From contig BDIU01000354.1 of NCBI GenBank assembly GCA_002118135.1, positions 44,718-108,717 of the forward strand: a DNA stretch of 64,000 nt, written 5' to 3'. Shown piece by piece: positions 45,676-56,659 of this stretch; the stretch's first letter is position 1; each line of letters begins with the position of its first letter. Source of the stretch: Trebouxia sp. TZW2008. Its lineage: Eukaryota; Chlorophyta; Trebouxiophyceae; Trebouxiales; Trebouxiaceae. Position numbers and translations under genes: made by a program. The notes under the pieces were generated by a model. It had not been told where the DNA came from, searched no databases, and was given only the letters and a program-made list of their open reading frames with translations.

Positions 45676-48600
45676 TCAACTGATGTGACGTTGCAGCACT
45701 CTCACAGGAATGCCACCCTTTGGCGCAACTGTAATGCCTTGCTTCAGGTCAAGAGGCTCAGGACAGCTGTCAGCGAGCTGGAAAGTCAGTTCTCGATATA
45801 TTCTGACCAGCGCTATGATAGACTCCTCAACTGCAACACAACAGTTAACCCAATCTTTGCCACGTTTTGACTTATGGTATGATAATTCAATCAATTGCAG
45901 TACAGCAGCAAAATTGTCAGCATATGCCACGATCTGTGCACCACAATGCAATAGACATGAGCATGCTCAATCTGCTGAATGCCATGTTGATGCAGTTGCA
46001 GTTTGTCTTGGGTTGATCAGTCAGCCTCAGGGAGAAGACAAGACACTCATACTGCACCACAACAGCATGCGTGCTGTGAGAATCATGCAATTTATTGCTT
46101 GCCAGGAGATTGGGTACACTCTCATCTGCAAATATGCCGCTTGAATGCTGCATTGCTTTGCTCAGGACCACCAAGATACCAATTTCTTGAGAATGCCAAA
46201 AAATTTTCATTATGGCTTCATGACGCGCTCAGGAAACTATGACGCACCTGCAAACTTGATGCCAATGCACGCCCGAGGTCCAACTCCAAAAGGCGTGTAA
46301 GCCAAGCCACCGCTTCTGTCGCCTCCTGTCTCATCGCCAACCCACCTTTCAGGCTTGAAGATTTCTGCATCTTCCCACCACCTCTTGTCATGATGCATGG
46401 TGTATGAGCTGATATGGACCTGGGTGCCCTTGGGCACAGCGTAGGGACCAACCTGAACCAAGAAGCAGGTCTGAGCAGAAAGCAGCGTATTGCTGAGGAT
46501 GCTCACACCATAAGCTTTACCTCATTATGGACAAACAAGCAAACATGACAAACAAAGGACTTCTCCGCACATTGTCTATGACAAGCTTTCAAGACAATTT
46601 GGGACTGCGCTGGGCTATGTGCTTGCAGCTGCTGAGGCACCTTCTGCTCACACAGCATGGTGGGATTTTGGTCCAAACACGTCACAATCTCGCTGTCATG
46701 TTGAACATTGTGTCCCATCAACTGACAGCATGCTATCTGACTGCCTACGTGAGTGTCCTTCATGGCAATACGTGAGTATAACGTGCTTGGTCCTTGCAGG
46801 CGCAAGGTCTCTCTGAGCACCGCAGCTGCATAGGGAAAGTCGCCCAAGTCCTCATATCGGACCTCTTTCTTGGACCGATCCACTTCTTGCAGGAACTTCT
46901 CCTGCGCCTCTGGATGCTTTGAGAGCATGTAGATGCACTGTGTCAAGGCTACTGCTGTAGTTTCATAGCCAGCCAACATGATCAGACTGGCCTGAGAAGC
47001 GATCTGCCTGCAAAGTTTGCACCAAACTAGTCAAAAGGCATCAGAAGGGGGATCTTTTTTGCGCCTCTGGATGCTTGGAGAGCATGTAGATGCATTGTGT
47101 CAAGGCCACTGCTGTGGTTTCATAGCCAGCCAACATGATCAGACTAGCCTGAGAAGCAATTTGCCTGCATGAAATGTTGCTGGTGTCACTACGGTGTTAT
47201 GCTGAGTCGTTACTTTGTATGTTACCAACACTAGTGAACACTCATTGTGAATCCTTGCACCCTTTTGCAAAACATGCAGGTGGATTGGTCCATGCTTCAG
47301 CCGGTACTTTGAGGGGCAGAACTCAATTGCAACATCCTGCTTGCTAGATCACCAAGCGTGCCTCTTGCCACATATGCAGGCGGTTGCAATGCGTATCAGT
47401 GTGGCACAATGTGATCACCCGAAACTCAGATACAGAAGCATGCATTCGTTATTGCAGTTAGTGAACTCAGGAAAGCAGAGCGGTAACGGCAGAGCAGTAA
47501 CATGCCAAATTGCAGCACAGCACAGCACAGTACAGCACAGCACAGCACAGCACAGCACAGCACAGCACAGCACAGCACAGCATGGCATGCAGCTCCTAGG
47601 TAGGAAGGACTTACAAGTCAGTCAATTGTTGCCCTGTGCCCTTGTTGTTTGCTTTTAGTAGCAAAGGCAGGATGCTGTTCTCAGCCGGCTTGATGTCCTG
47701 CACAACCAGTAACACTTATCAACAGGTTGTCTGATATCAGTCATGCAGTAGTTGTAGAGCTGCATAAGGAACTTGCAGCTCTCAAACGGCGTGATGTCCT
47801 GCACAACCGTCTCTTCTTGTTGACAGGATCTTTGACATCACTCATTCTCTGATTGTTTGCTTGTGTGGCAGCCATCTAGAGCAAGATAGAGTGGATAGGC
47901 AGCACATGAGGTGTTTGTGACAGTTCAGAGCACCATTTCAGTCAGTGCAACATTCAGCAGCCATGGTGTGCAAGCCACTGTCATTTGGACAGTAGGATTG
48001 TCAAAGCTCTCAAAGTTGCTACAAAAGCGCAACCAACGCGCAGTAAGCGCATGTGAGCGGAGCCCAAACCAACTGAGAAACGATGAGGGCTTTGCTGTGA
48101 CAACATCACGTACAGACAGGCAGACTTACCTTGTAGGGGTTGCCTGGATCTCTGCTGAACCACAGCCAGTCTGTCGAGATCTTGCGCCTGCCTGATGCAT
48201 TCTGCAGCAAAGGTCACAGAAAGTTGCATGAATGTTTTGCACAAAAGGCTTACACTGGCTGTCAAATCTGTGCTGTGGAGTGTGAAGCGCGATCAAGCAA
48301 ATTGTGTTTGTTGTGTGCCATGAATGGACAGTGTGTACGTTGCACACACATGGCCAATGCTACAATGGAGCTTTGCAATTATGATCCCAGAAAGTGCATG
48401 CATTTGCTGAGGCAGCTCAGCTGCAGTGACGTAAGCATTCATAAGCTCTTTATACAAGCAACCCAAAGGCTGACAGTAATGCAATGAGCTGCCTCATGCA
48501 AAACTTGGTGTTTGCATGGAGGCTCCTTGCGCTGATTGCTAGCATGGTTGCTATGATGGCCTCACCAGACATATGTCACGATCGTGAAAACTGTCAGCGT

Positions 48601-51600
48601 CACATGTGACACTTGAACACCCTGGCTGCAAAAGCAATGCAGCAAAACTCAAGCTGTTTGCTGTGGCTGCGACATGCCTGCCAGGCAGGAGGAATAGCCC
48701 TCTTTGGTGATGATGCATGCAGCTGATGCAAAGTGGCATTTCTTGCGGCAGAGCGAACTTTGTCTTGGCTTGATGTGCAACAGCTCTCAGCAGGTTTGGA
48801 GGCGGTTCAGTGCTTGTGTATGCACCTAGCAGGGTCATTTGTGCAGTGTAATCTCTGCGCGCACTAGCAAGCATGGTGATCTGAGCCACGAACTGAATCA
48901 CATCACCTGCACAATGATGTGATTGTTATGATTGCGTACATGATAATGACCACGCAGACATGCAAGATGATGGTGATGACAATGATATGGGAGGCACACC
49001 TGCATCAGATGGACGCACACGTCGTAAATGTATGCGTTAGCTTTTCTGTTTGCTGTATCTGTTGTGGTTGGCAGCCACTGGGACAGAGCCTTGATGAAGG
49101 GGAGGAGTGGAGCTGGTGAAAGCATGGCCAGAAGGGCCCACTTTGAGGGCAGGGCATTGTCAAAAACGCCCCTGCAAGCTGTGATCAGAGGGGCTTCTTG
49201 CTCTGATGTCTCATGCTGACAGTCCAGATCCACTCTGCAAGCACCAGACACTGCTCAAGGCAACAGCTATTCACAAGCACAAACCACTGCTTGTGACAAG
49301 TCCACTCTGGGACAGGTTTGTCTCACGCTGAAAGTCTGAATCCGCTCTGCGAGGAGCACCAAAAAACTGTTGTTGAATCACTTGGTTAGCAAGCACAAGT
49401 TACTGCTTTTGTGAGTGTTGCCTGCTGCTCTGATGTCTCATGCTGAGAATCTAAATCCACTCTACAACAAGACACAAATCACTGCTTGTGGCAGCTAGTG
49501 TTACAACACCATTGTAGCAAACATCTGAGCATAGGTGCTAGGTCAGAGTGCTTGTGCCATTCTGCAACAGGCATGCATTCTACATGCACCAACATGGGTA
49601 CTCTGGTCTCACTCATTCTCCAGATGAGGTATTGCTGATGTAACGGCTGTATTACATGGGAAACGGAATTCATGGATCCACATCAGAAACCCCGCCTTTT
49701 AGCCAAGGGGTTAAGGTGGCGGATGGCAAATTAACAGGTCGTTGGTTCGACTCGCGGAAGGACCGTTACAGCTGAGAACCCTAGTGCTGCACAAACGTTC
49801 TGTAGCAGCCAAAACAGTATCAAACACTGGTCAGACAAATATGCATGGTGTACTATACATGACCGCAAACTATGACATGCACCCGCGCAAATGTGTGTCA
49901 ACAGTGTATCAGTGTGTCATCTCAGTAATCATGTCGCTCACAAAGTAGATCAGACTCTTGTGTGAAAGTGTGAGAAAATGAAGAAGAGCTCACCCAAATG
50001 CTGCGGCGCCAGTCACTTGCAGTGTCATCTGTCCAAGCTGCTGCATGATGTTCACCTCCTTCCCTTCCACAGCGGCAGCCTTCAGGTTCGCAATGAGCTG
50101 CTCAACAGATCTGTTGATGGTTGCAGCATAGGCTGACAAGCTGTGGGTGTGAAACAGGGGCTGCGCACCTGCCCTCAAACTCCCCCACAATGGGCTCCTG
50201 AGGCCATGGAGACAAATGAACGAAAGATTGCTTTTACACAGCTTTGACAGTCAACAAAGGCATCTGTTCAAGACATCTGTTGACTGTAGCTACGTAGGCT
50301 GACAAGCTGTGACTCTGGAACAGGGGCTGTGCACCTGCCCTTAAGCCCCCGTCCCCCAGTCCCCCACCCCCAAAGTGCTCCTGTCCCAGTGCAAAAAATT
50401 TGTCAACACTCTTCACCAGCAATGACAAAAATGTTTTGCCAGGTGTCCAACCTTGTTCCAACATGTTGCTACTAATGTGAAACCATCATATCAATGTTGT
50501 ACTGTTGCCCTGTAGCGGTTTGTCTTGCAACAGTTTGCCAACTTTGCCCTGACGCATGACAGCTTCAAATGATAGCTTTGCCTGTCACAAATAATGTATC
50601 AATGCAGCGCGTCTGAAACAGAGCGGCCTATAGCCCCAACAGCAAGCTCTGCACCATTGCATCTTATCTCAATTGGACACAGCCATGAGCCTGACACAAG
50701 GGCAGCAAATCTTGGCCTCAAGACGCAGACAACAACAATGTGCATTTGGTACACCCGTTGGTGCTATGCATGAGCGTGTGCAGGTAAGCAAGACTGCAAG
50801 GCGCCAAAAGCACAGCACAGCACAGCACAGCACAGCACAGCACAGCACAGCACAGCACAGCACAGAACAGCACAGCACAGCACAGCACAATGCATTGGCG
50901 TCAGCAGAAGTGCAACCACCCACTACTAAGCAAGTTGCCTCGACCTACTTGGCGATGATCATTGAGGAGCGTGCTGCTTCCTGAGCATGCCCAGAGAGCA
51001 AAGGATTGTCCAAGGCCGGGATAGTCTTGTCTTTCCAGGTGCTGAAGTCCTTCACTGAGATTTGCCTCACAACTTGAGGATCTGCAAAGAAAAAAGCACA
51101 TGCAGTGTGAGTGTGGACAATCACAAATTTGCTGTGTATTCACTGGAACCTGTGTGACTAGCTAGTAGAATCCCTTACATTGCAATAGAAGATCGGTACA
51201 CAAGTTATGTAGTGTGAGCTTGAGGATCTGCAGAAGAGCTATGCAGTACGAGTTTGAGGCTGGAAGGGCCAAAGCTGTCAGCACCTACCCTAATACCAGG
51301 TGAGGATTGATTGCGCTTGCGCATATGCTGTTCAATGCTGAGCATGCAGAGAAGCTGTGCACTCAGTGAGACGAGGCTACTGACGACTTGTGGATGTGCA
51401 GAGAGATGACGCAGCACGCCGTTGGGACAAGCCCCTTTTTCTGCAGTGATGACTTGCTATCGAAACAAGATTCTGTATGGTTTTGCTGCAAGTTGCGTTG
51501 AGGTTTCTTGACACCACAGGCTTCAAGAAGAGGCGTCGTAATATTGCTTGCAGTGACACAGGTGCCAAGATATTTGAGGGTTTACGGCAGATGAAAAGTC

Positions 51601-51998
51601 AGCAAGAGCTATGGTTGCTGACCTGTCACGACTATAATGGGCTGGCGTGCTGAAAAAAACTTGTAGATTAGGCCATATTCAGCTTGCCACTCCTGGTGCG
51701 CTCTAAACAACTGCTTTTTCAGAGCTGTCTGCAGATTGCCCAAAGGGAAGGATGGCTTTGGGCCAGGTATATGTCTGTACTTCCACCTGTTCTGCCAATT
51801 GCCACAGTAGCTGATCACCTGCCAAGACAGCAAGCATGCAGGAGATGAGCTTGCTCACGGCAGAGGAGGCGTTGTTCACGGGCGCGCCAGTGAATGGAGC
51901 AAGCGCGCAACATGAGTGAGTAGAATGCAGCGGAGCAGAGTGATCATCCTCACCAGCAGCAAGGCCCCAACGCCGACGATCCACCCGACAGCGGTCAT
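45676..51998 (-). CDS. Cytochrome P450 monooxygenase, membrane-anchored
   Basis: Ten exons on the minus strand: 51998-51954, 51818-51623, 51081-50949, 50197-49994, 49234-49000, 48201-48130, 47697-47615, 47007-46749, 46452-46248, 45830-45676 (stop). Phases close; 528 aa, normal for the family. MTAVGWIVGVGALLLVISYC is the membrane anchor, followed by the proline hinge (HIPGPKPSFPLGNL). Also visible: the C-helix area (WGSLRAGAQPLF), I-helix MLAGYETTAVALTQ (Glu in the usual Asp/Glu-Thr position), K-helix ExxR (RETLRL), PERW, and the heme-binding FGVGPRACIG with its Cys. Known role: heme-dependent oxidation of small molecules at the ER using electrons from P450 reductase; substrate unknown. Exon 48201-48130 is supported mainly by phase. 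Introns contain copies of at least four exons, two CACAG arrays and a tRNA-like element. Confidence 0.88.
47041..47165 (-). repeat. Truncated upstream copy of the P450 I-helix exon
   Basis: The minus strand after 'catgcag' reads QIASQASLIMLAGYETTAVA and continues to SKHPEAQ before breaking off, nearly identical to the intact exon starting at 47007. It keeps phase and acceptor but has no donor. Confidence 0.88.
47512..47582. repeat. CACAG pentanucleotide microsatellite, about 14 units
   Basis: Nearly perfect (cacag)n with one 'tacag' variant, in P450 intron 7. Confidence 0.9.
47745..47805 (-). repeat. Decayed upstream copy of P450 exon 7
   Basis: The minus strand reads DITPFESCKFLMQLYN after a cag acceptor, matching DIKPAENSILPLLLKAN of the intact exon starting at 47697. 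Confidence 0.55.
49235..49480 (-). repeat. Two decayed upstream copies of the start of P450 exon 5
   Basis: The exon-5 start 'gcagagtggatctggactgtcagcatgag' recurs at about 49365-49325 and 49470-49430 with mutations. The intact exon starts at 49234 and is last in transcription order. Confidence 0.65.
49692..49764 (+). pseudogene. Degenerate tRNA-like element (tRNA-Cys-like)
   Basis: The 73-bp stretch has an A-box-like TTAGCCAAGGGGTTAAGG and a B-box-like GGTTCGACTC at tRNA spacing, a D stem (GCC/GGT), and a GCA in the anticodon-loop position. The acceptor stem pairs only partly with AAGGACC and the anticodon stem (GCGGA/TTAAC) does not pair. It looks like a decayed tRNA-Cys or the head of a tRNA-derived SINE, inside a P450 intron on the opposite strand. 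Confidence 0.5.
50250..50380 (-). repeat. Decayed upstream copy of P450 exon 4
   Basis: The minus strand reads GLRAGAQPLFQSHSLSAYVA followed by TVNRCLEQ, matching SLRAGAQPLFHTHSLSAYAA of the intact exon (50197-49994), then stops. Confidence 0.85.
50808..50890. repeat. Second CACAG pentanucleotide microsatellite, about 16 units
   Basis: (cacag)n with one 'aacag' variant in P450 intron 3, the same motif as the array at 47512 in the same gene. Confidence 0.9.
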
Positions 51999-52240
51999 CT
52001 GCCAACGTTGCTCGACTTGTCGGACTCGACGACGCCAGACGAGCAGATGTACCAATTGTCGCGCCTGCTGAGCTGCCGGTCTTGCAGCGTCGACAAGCAA
52101 GCATGCAGCAAGACCAGTCGTGATTTGTGGAAAGCCCACCCATAGTGAGCGTCATGTTTGTAACATCAATTGTAGGAGCACGTAAGCTTGCGCCAAGGAA
52201 CTTAGGCGAAGCATAGAGCAGAGTTGCGTAACCTTAAGTA
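51850..52240. promoter_or_regulatory. CpG-rich island at the P450 5' end, probably bidirectional
   Basis: CpG is dense around the P450 start (51998) and for about 200 bp upstream. A plus-strand gene running to 55078 probably shares it. Confidence 0.5.
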
Positions 52241-53771
52241 CTGTGAGGAAAAAATAGGTATGTTACGTACCGCATGCAATCGCAGCTACTGGCGCAACTG
52301 CTGGTCTGTGCAGCGGTGCAACGCAAGAAGAAGTGGTATGCTTGAGAAGTTATGTGCTTCTTGTTCGGGCTGGGGGTCCCCGATTGTCCAGCAGCGGAAT
52401 CAACGTTGATGCAGGAACTCTGTCGTCGGACCGCAGCTTGTTCCTCAGCAAGTTGCAGGCACTGCGGCGAAGGACAATACAAGCACATCCCAGTTGCTTG
52501 GTCTACGTTTGCAAAATGTTTCATGTGCCAGGTGATGTTGCACTGCTATCACAAATGCAGCAAAATTACCTATGGTTGCATCACAATCAACGCTGTACCA
52601 TGTTCAAGCCAGGCAGCTCTTACGATTTCGCTCAGCATGCTGTATTGAGTATCACTTTGTTACCTGTATGTTTTGCCATACAGAAAGATGTGTTCTTTCA
52701 ACACAAACTTATTCATGCCTTCTTAGCATTGAACTTAATAGCCGCTTGTTGCCATGTGCATGACGCGCAGCAATGCGTCTGATGCAACATTTTGTCCTCA
52801 ACAATGCTAAGCACCTAGCATATGAAGCTCAGCACCTCCGTCGATGTGTCATAAATCTATTATTTGTAGATTACATGGTCGAAACTCAAATACTGTCGAT
52901 GAGGCTATAGCATATGCTTGGGACGTATCAGACACGGTGATTGGGCCTGCTGACAAGCAACAGATGCTGTCGCTAGGAGATATTTTTCTGCCCCAAATCC
53001 AGAGCTTTGGGTGGGCACCTTGAGGGAGCTGCTCAGACCAACAGGTACTTTTTCACAGACACAGTTTGACTTTGGCTGCAACTTCAGATGTTGGGCCTGC
53101 TACTAACCTCCATACCTACGCTTTGAATGTGAAGTTGCAAGTGGAAGCCACTACTGCCGTTGTGCGTACCCAGTCTGCATGCATGATCGCATCAACTGGA
53201 GCAAAGTTAGGTTCCTTGCTAGCAGTGCTCTATGGCGCCTGCCTGCACCATTTCACCCAGGTACTGAAAGCCTCGCCTGATTTGCTGTCAACTTTGATGT
53301 ACTCATAAACATGTCTCAACACCTTGCGGGCTATGTTGGCTAAGTTGTGTCTTGGCTTGTCATCCATTGGCCGGTCATTCATGTCTGCGTCTTTAGGGTT
53401 TGCAATTTACTTTCTATGCATGCCCATCTCGCCTGAGTGTATGTGCACTTCTTAAGCATGGCAAAGTATGTGATGGGTACTGTTCACTAGGATTAGGACT
53501 TTTACCAAAGAACAGGTCAAGGTTGAATGAGCGGTCAACAGCATGCCAGTTTGGTCTATGCAGCATCACAGTCTCTTCTGTTTAGGAATAGCTTCAGAAA
53601 ACATTGGTTATATGAAAATAACAATGACTTGGGGGCTTGCTGTTGATTTGCTGCATACCCGGCTTGCCTGTATAAAGTCAAACCCTAAGCTGCTGAGGTT
53701 CTCAATGCTGCATTTCATACAGGGGTCAAAGCAATCCCAAATGTCAGTGCCATGTTCTCATGATGCTGCAG
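52241..53771 (+). other. Probable 5' exons of the retropepsin-like gene, not resolved
   Basis: Candidate coding pieces: 52380-52535 (GINVDAGTLSSDRSLFLSKL, open to a gtgatg donor); 52875-53012 (NTVDEAIAYAWDVSDTVIGP, open to a gtgggc site); and 52964-53041 in another frame (AVARRYFSAPNPELWVGTLR, ending in phase 1 at a gtactt donor, which fits the next exon). No ATG-to-exon chain could be fixed, so none is called as CDS. Confidence 0.3.
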
Positions 53772-55078
53772 GCATGACCATCATGCAAGACATCAACGAA
53801 GAGCAAGCCTTCTGCAAAGTGAAGGTCAATGGCCCGCTTGGCCACTTCTGTGGAAACTTACTCATTGACACTGGCTGCACCTTGGAGCTGACCTTGTCAA
53901 AGCAAAAAGCGTTCCAGCTTGGCATAACAGCTGAGACAAAGCAGGAGGCCTGTGAGCTGGGCGATTGCTCCAATTCTGGCATCACGTGCAGGCAATAGCT
54001 GATTATGATTGCATGTTTGGGCGCAATAACTGGCAGGCAAGCAGATTCATTGCAATCAGCATTTGTTGGCAAGTCAGCAAGTGCTGGTGGCTGGCAGGAA
54101 TGTTGTAGCATTGTTGTCAATGCAGAGACAGCCATCATGCTATATGAGGAATTCCTGGAGGTGGTGTTCCAGCTCAGATCTTGGGCAACACCGCAGTTCT
54201 GTCTGTACATTGAGATGATACACAGAGTAAATGTTGCATGTAGTCTGTGCAGCAACTCAGACAGGCCAAGATTTGGTCCTCATCTAGTCTTTCTGTCAAA
54301 GTATGGTTCTTTCATGGTAAATTTGTGTCAGTCCTGCTATATCCCAGGGAACAAGGGGTTGCAAAGCAACAACACATCAGCTTTTACCCATCTTTCGGAT
54401 CATCTTTCGTTTGGACTGGCTGCAAAGCATTTATGGCATTTCCTTGCTGGATCATGTGCCATGTTGATATCTGAATGCGTGCATACCTTTTCTGTGGGGT
54501 CTCAGTTGCAAAGCAAGAGATTCAGGTGACCAGGTCAGACTTGGACGAGGGTGACTGCCTAGGAAGCTTTTGGCTGGTCAGGGGCCGCCACACCCTAGGT
54601 TGCCCTATGTCTAGTTTCAATGATGTTGCAGTGCGTACTTGTCAACTGGGTTTCAAGGACGGTTGTTCTTAATATTCCGATTGCTTTTGGACCACAAGAG
54701 CAGATGTATCTTATTCATCAAGCTATGTAAATGGTCTGTTTACTTGTCTCTTGAAGGGGCGCTGCCTTGGTAGAGGTATTTGTCGAAACTGAAGACCAAA
54801 CTGCTTCCTCACGTGATCATCAAGCCTGGCTAGAGGTCTGGACAGGTGATGAATTACTGCCAGTTTCAGCGCACCATTATCGGCGGCTGAGAGCAACAGA
54901 TAGCAAAATTCTTGGGCAAATGAGCCTTGCCATACAGGAACATCCCCCCGTGAAATCTGGCAAGGACTGTCATGGATGGGATCTGATAATTGGGAGGCCT
55001 GGAATGCTCAAGTTGGGTCTGGGAATTGATGCAAAAACAGGCCATCTGTGCAACGTCAAGCGAAGGCTGCGAAAGTGA
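53772..55078 (+). CDS. Retropepsin-like aspartic protease, 3' two exons
   Basis: Exon 53772-53985 (acceptor ctgcag, donor gtgcag, phase 2) joins exon 54757-55078 (stop) with frame preserved. The first encodes VKVNGPLGHFCGNLLIDTGC followed by TLELTLSKQKAFQLGI: a beta strand, the catalytic D-T-G motif, and the 'lsl...a..lGi' pattern of clan AA single-domain proteases. The second begins GAALVEVFVETEDQ and ends with GWDLIIGRPGMLKLGLGIDA, the matching C-terminal 'IIGxpxL' strand. Such proteases act as dimers with one Asp per chain. No reverse transcriptase, RNase H or integrase lies next to it, so it looks like a host gene or a domesticated piece rather than a live retroelement. The N-terminal exons are missing. 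Plus 54484-54672 is another open stretch inside the intron. Confidence 0.6.
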
Positions 55079-56659
55079 TCGCACCTTGAGTGCACTTCTA
55101 CAAGCCACACAGCACCTTTCCCAACACTTGACATGACAGGATTTGAGGCACACTGTCACAGACTGAGCATTGCTTACGGAAATAAGCATGCTTAGTAGCT
55201 GGATGACAGATCTAGAAGGCTCTGCAGTTGAGTCTGATACAGCTGAGTGTTAGACGGTGAGCTCTGAGCCGCCATTCAGTCCATCCTTAGATATTTGCAG
55301 GCGCTCTTGTGTGTCTACACACGACCATTGCAGAACACTCTTAGCGGTTTTGGGCTTATTTGCATACAGCTCGTTACAGAAAACAGGCTAAGTGCATGTC
55401 AAGTGCACACTGCAAAGTCATCAATCAGTCCTGCACAATCTGATGATCCAAGACAAGCGGATTTCCCAAGATGACCCAGATTGAATGATTGCTAATCATA
55501 GCTTTCGAGTGTACTGCAGCAAATGTCTGCCTTTAGACTGCAGATCTTGACGACTCCTGATGCGATCAATCAATGTGTGCTTATCAATAAGCAAGTAATC
55601 AAGCCTATTGCACAACCTATCAGCTGGTTTATACGTACTTGCTTGCATATCTATTGCTTCGTCACAAATGCCCCTTTGGGATAGAACAATACCACCATCG
55701 TTTTGTGAACATAAATTGCGTCGAAGGAAAAACATGGCCCCAGACATTGTACAAAACATGCACCTCTAGCAGCCAATGCGAGAAAGCTTCACAGTAAAAC
55801 ACCAGTGACGGCCATGAGACCAGCAGTCTACACCAAGGAATTCCCAGCAATTTTGCCTGACAGTGTGCAGAGTCAGTTCTGCTTATGGCGATGACAAGCA
55901 GCCAAGCTCGGTAGTGCTGCTGGACCCTGTATTCGCGCAGATGTCGCAGCAGCGTCAGCATGCAGCTTCCTCAGGTGCTGACTGCAAATTTGCTGATTTT
56001 ATGGCTTCAGTTTATTGCATTCAATGTTTGGTACATCTCCTAGACTAAATACTTCCTACTGCGAGGCTGAGCGCAACTGTCAAAAGAGTTTGCAACACTA
56101 TCTGGTGAAGGCAATTTGTTTGAGAGGTCCTGATGATCAGGCCCCAAATTCTTCGAAGACGTTTATCTTTGACTCCATGCATCTTGCTTGGGGCCACAAC
56201 TTCTACACTAAGGAGCCAGATGCGCTGCTGTACAGTTCTAAGGTGCAAAGGTGTAGTGATGGTGGACTGCAATGACAGATCCAGAAACCTACCCATTCTC
56301 CTATGCCCGACTTGTTCACTGAGCACTAGCAAGCATGTATTCCATCGAATGAAGAGCTGATGTGCGTAGTGACTGCTTTGGATCTGAACGCTACTGGTGT
56401 TGTACTGATGTAGTCCCCTGGATCAAATGAAGCTAGAAAGACAGAGTCTGCCATATGAGCCACCTAAACAATGCGGTCAAAGACCAGAACGATGAGATCA
56501 CCAGCATGCCAAATTACTGATACAGGTTATGACACCTGGTGAGCTTGTCAGCCTGAGCCAAGGCATGGCACAAACCCTGGAGCAGCGACAATTCATGTCA
56601 CAATCATATCCGAGGCGTCAAGAGACTCTGTGAGTAGAAGCAGAGCAGGACATCACAAA
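55079..56659. other. Convergent intergenic region between the protease-like gene and BBS5
   Basis: About 1.6 kb with no recognised exon. Open frames on both strands (for example plus 56015-56275, minus 55961-55662) have no domain likeness or clear splice context. Confidence 0.45.

Noticed and set aside
48130..48201. Alternative frame CIRQAQDLDRLAVVQQRSRQ of the P450 sixth exon
   Set aside because: It looks more P450-like by eye, but its phase does not fit either neighbouring exon, whereas the phase-0 frame does.
48835..48905. Possible extra P450 exon (VIQFVAQITMLASARRDYTA)
   Set aside because: Flanked by AG and GT, but including it puts a stop in phase with the preceding exon; skipping it keeps the P450 frame.
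52875..53012. Likeness of SLGDIFLPQIQSFG to glutathione S-transferase C-terminal helices
   Set aside because: The match is too short and lacks the flanking residues and thioredoxin-fold exon expected of a GST.
53772..55078. Retropepsin domain considered as part of an LTR retrotransposon
   Set aside because: No reverse transcriptase, RNase H, integrase or terminal repeats found within several kilobases, and the domain is split by an intron.
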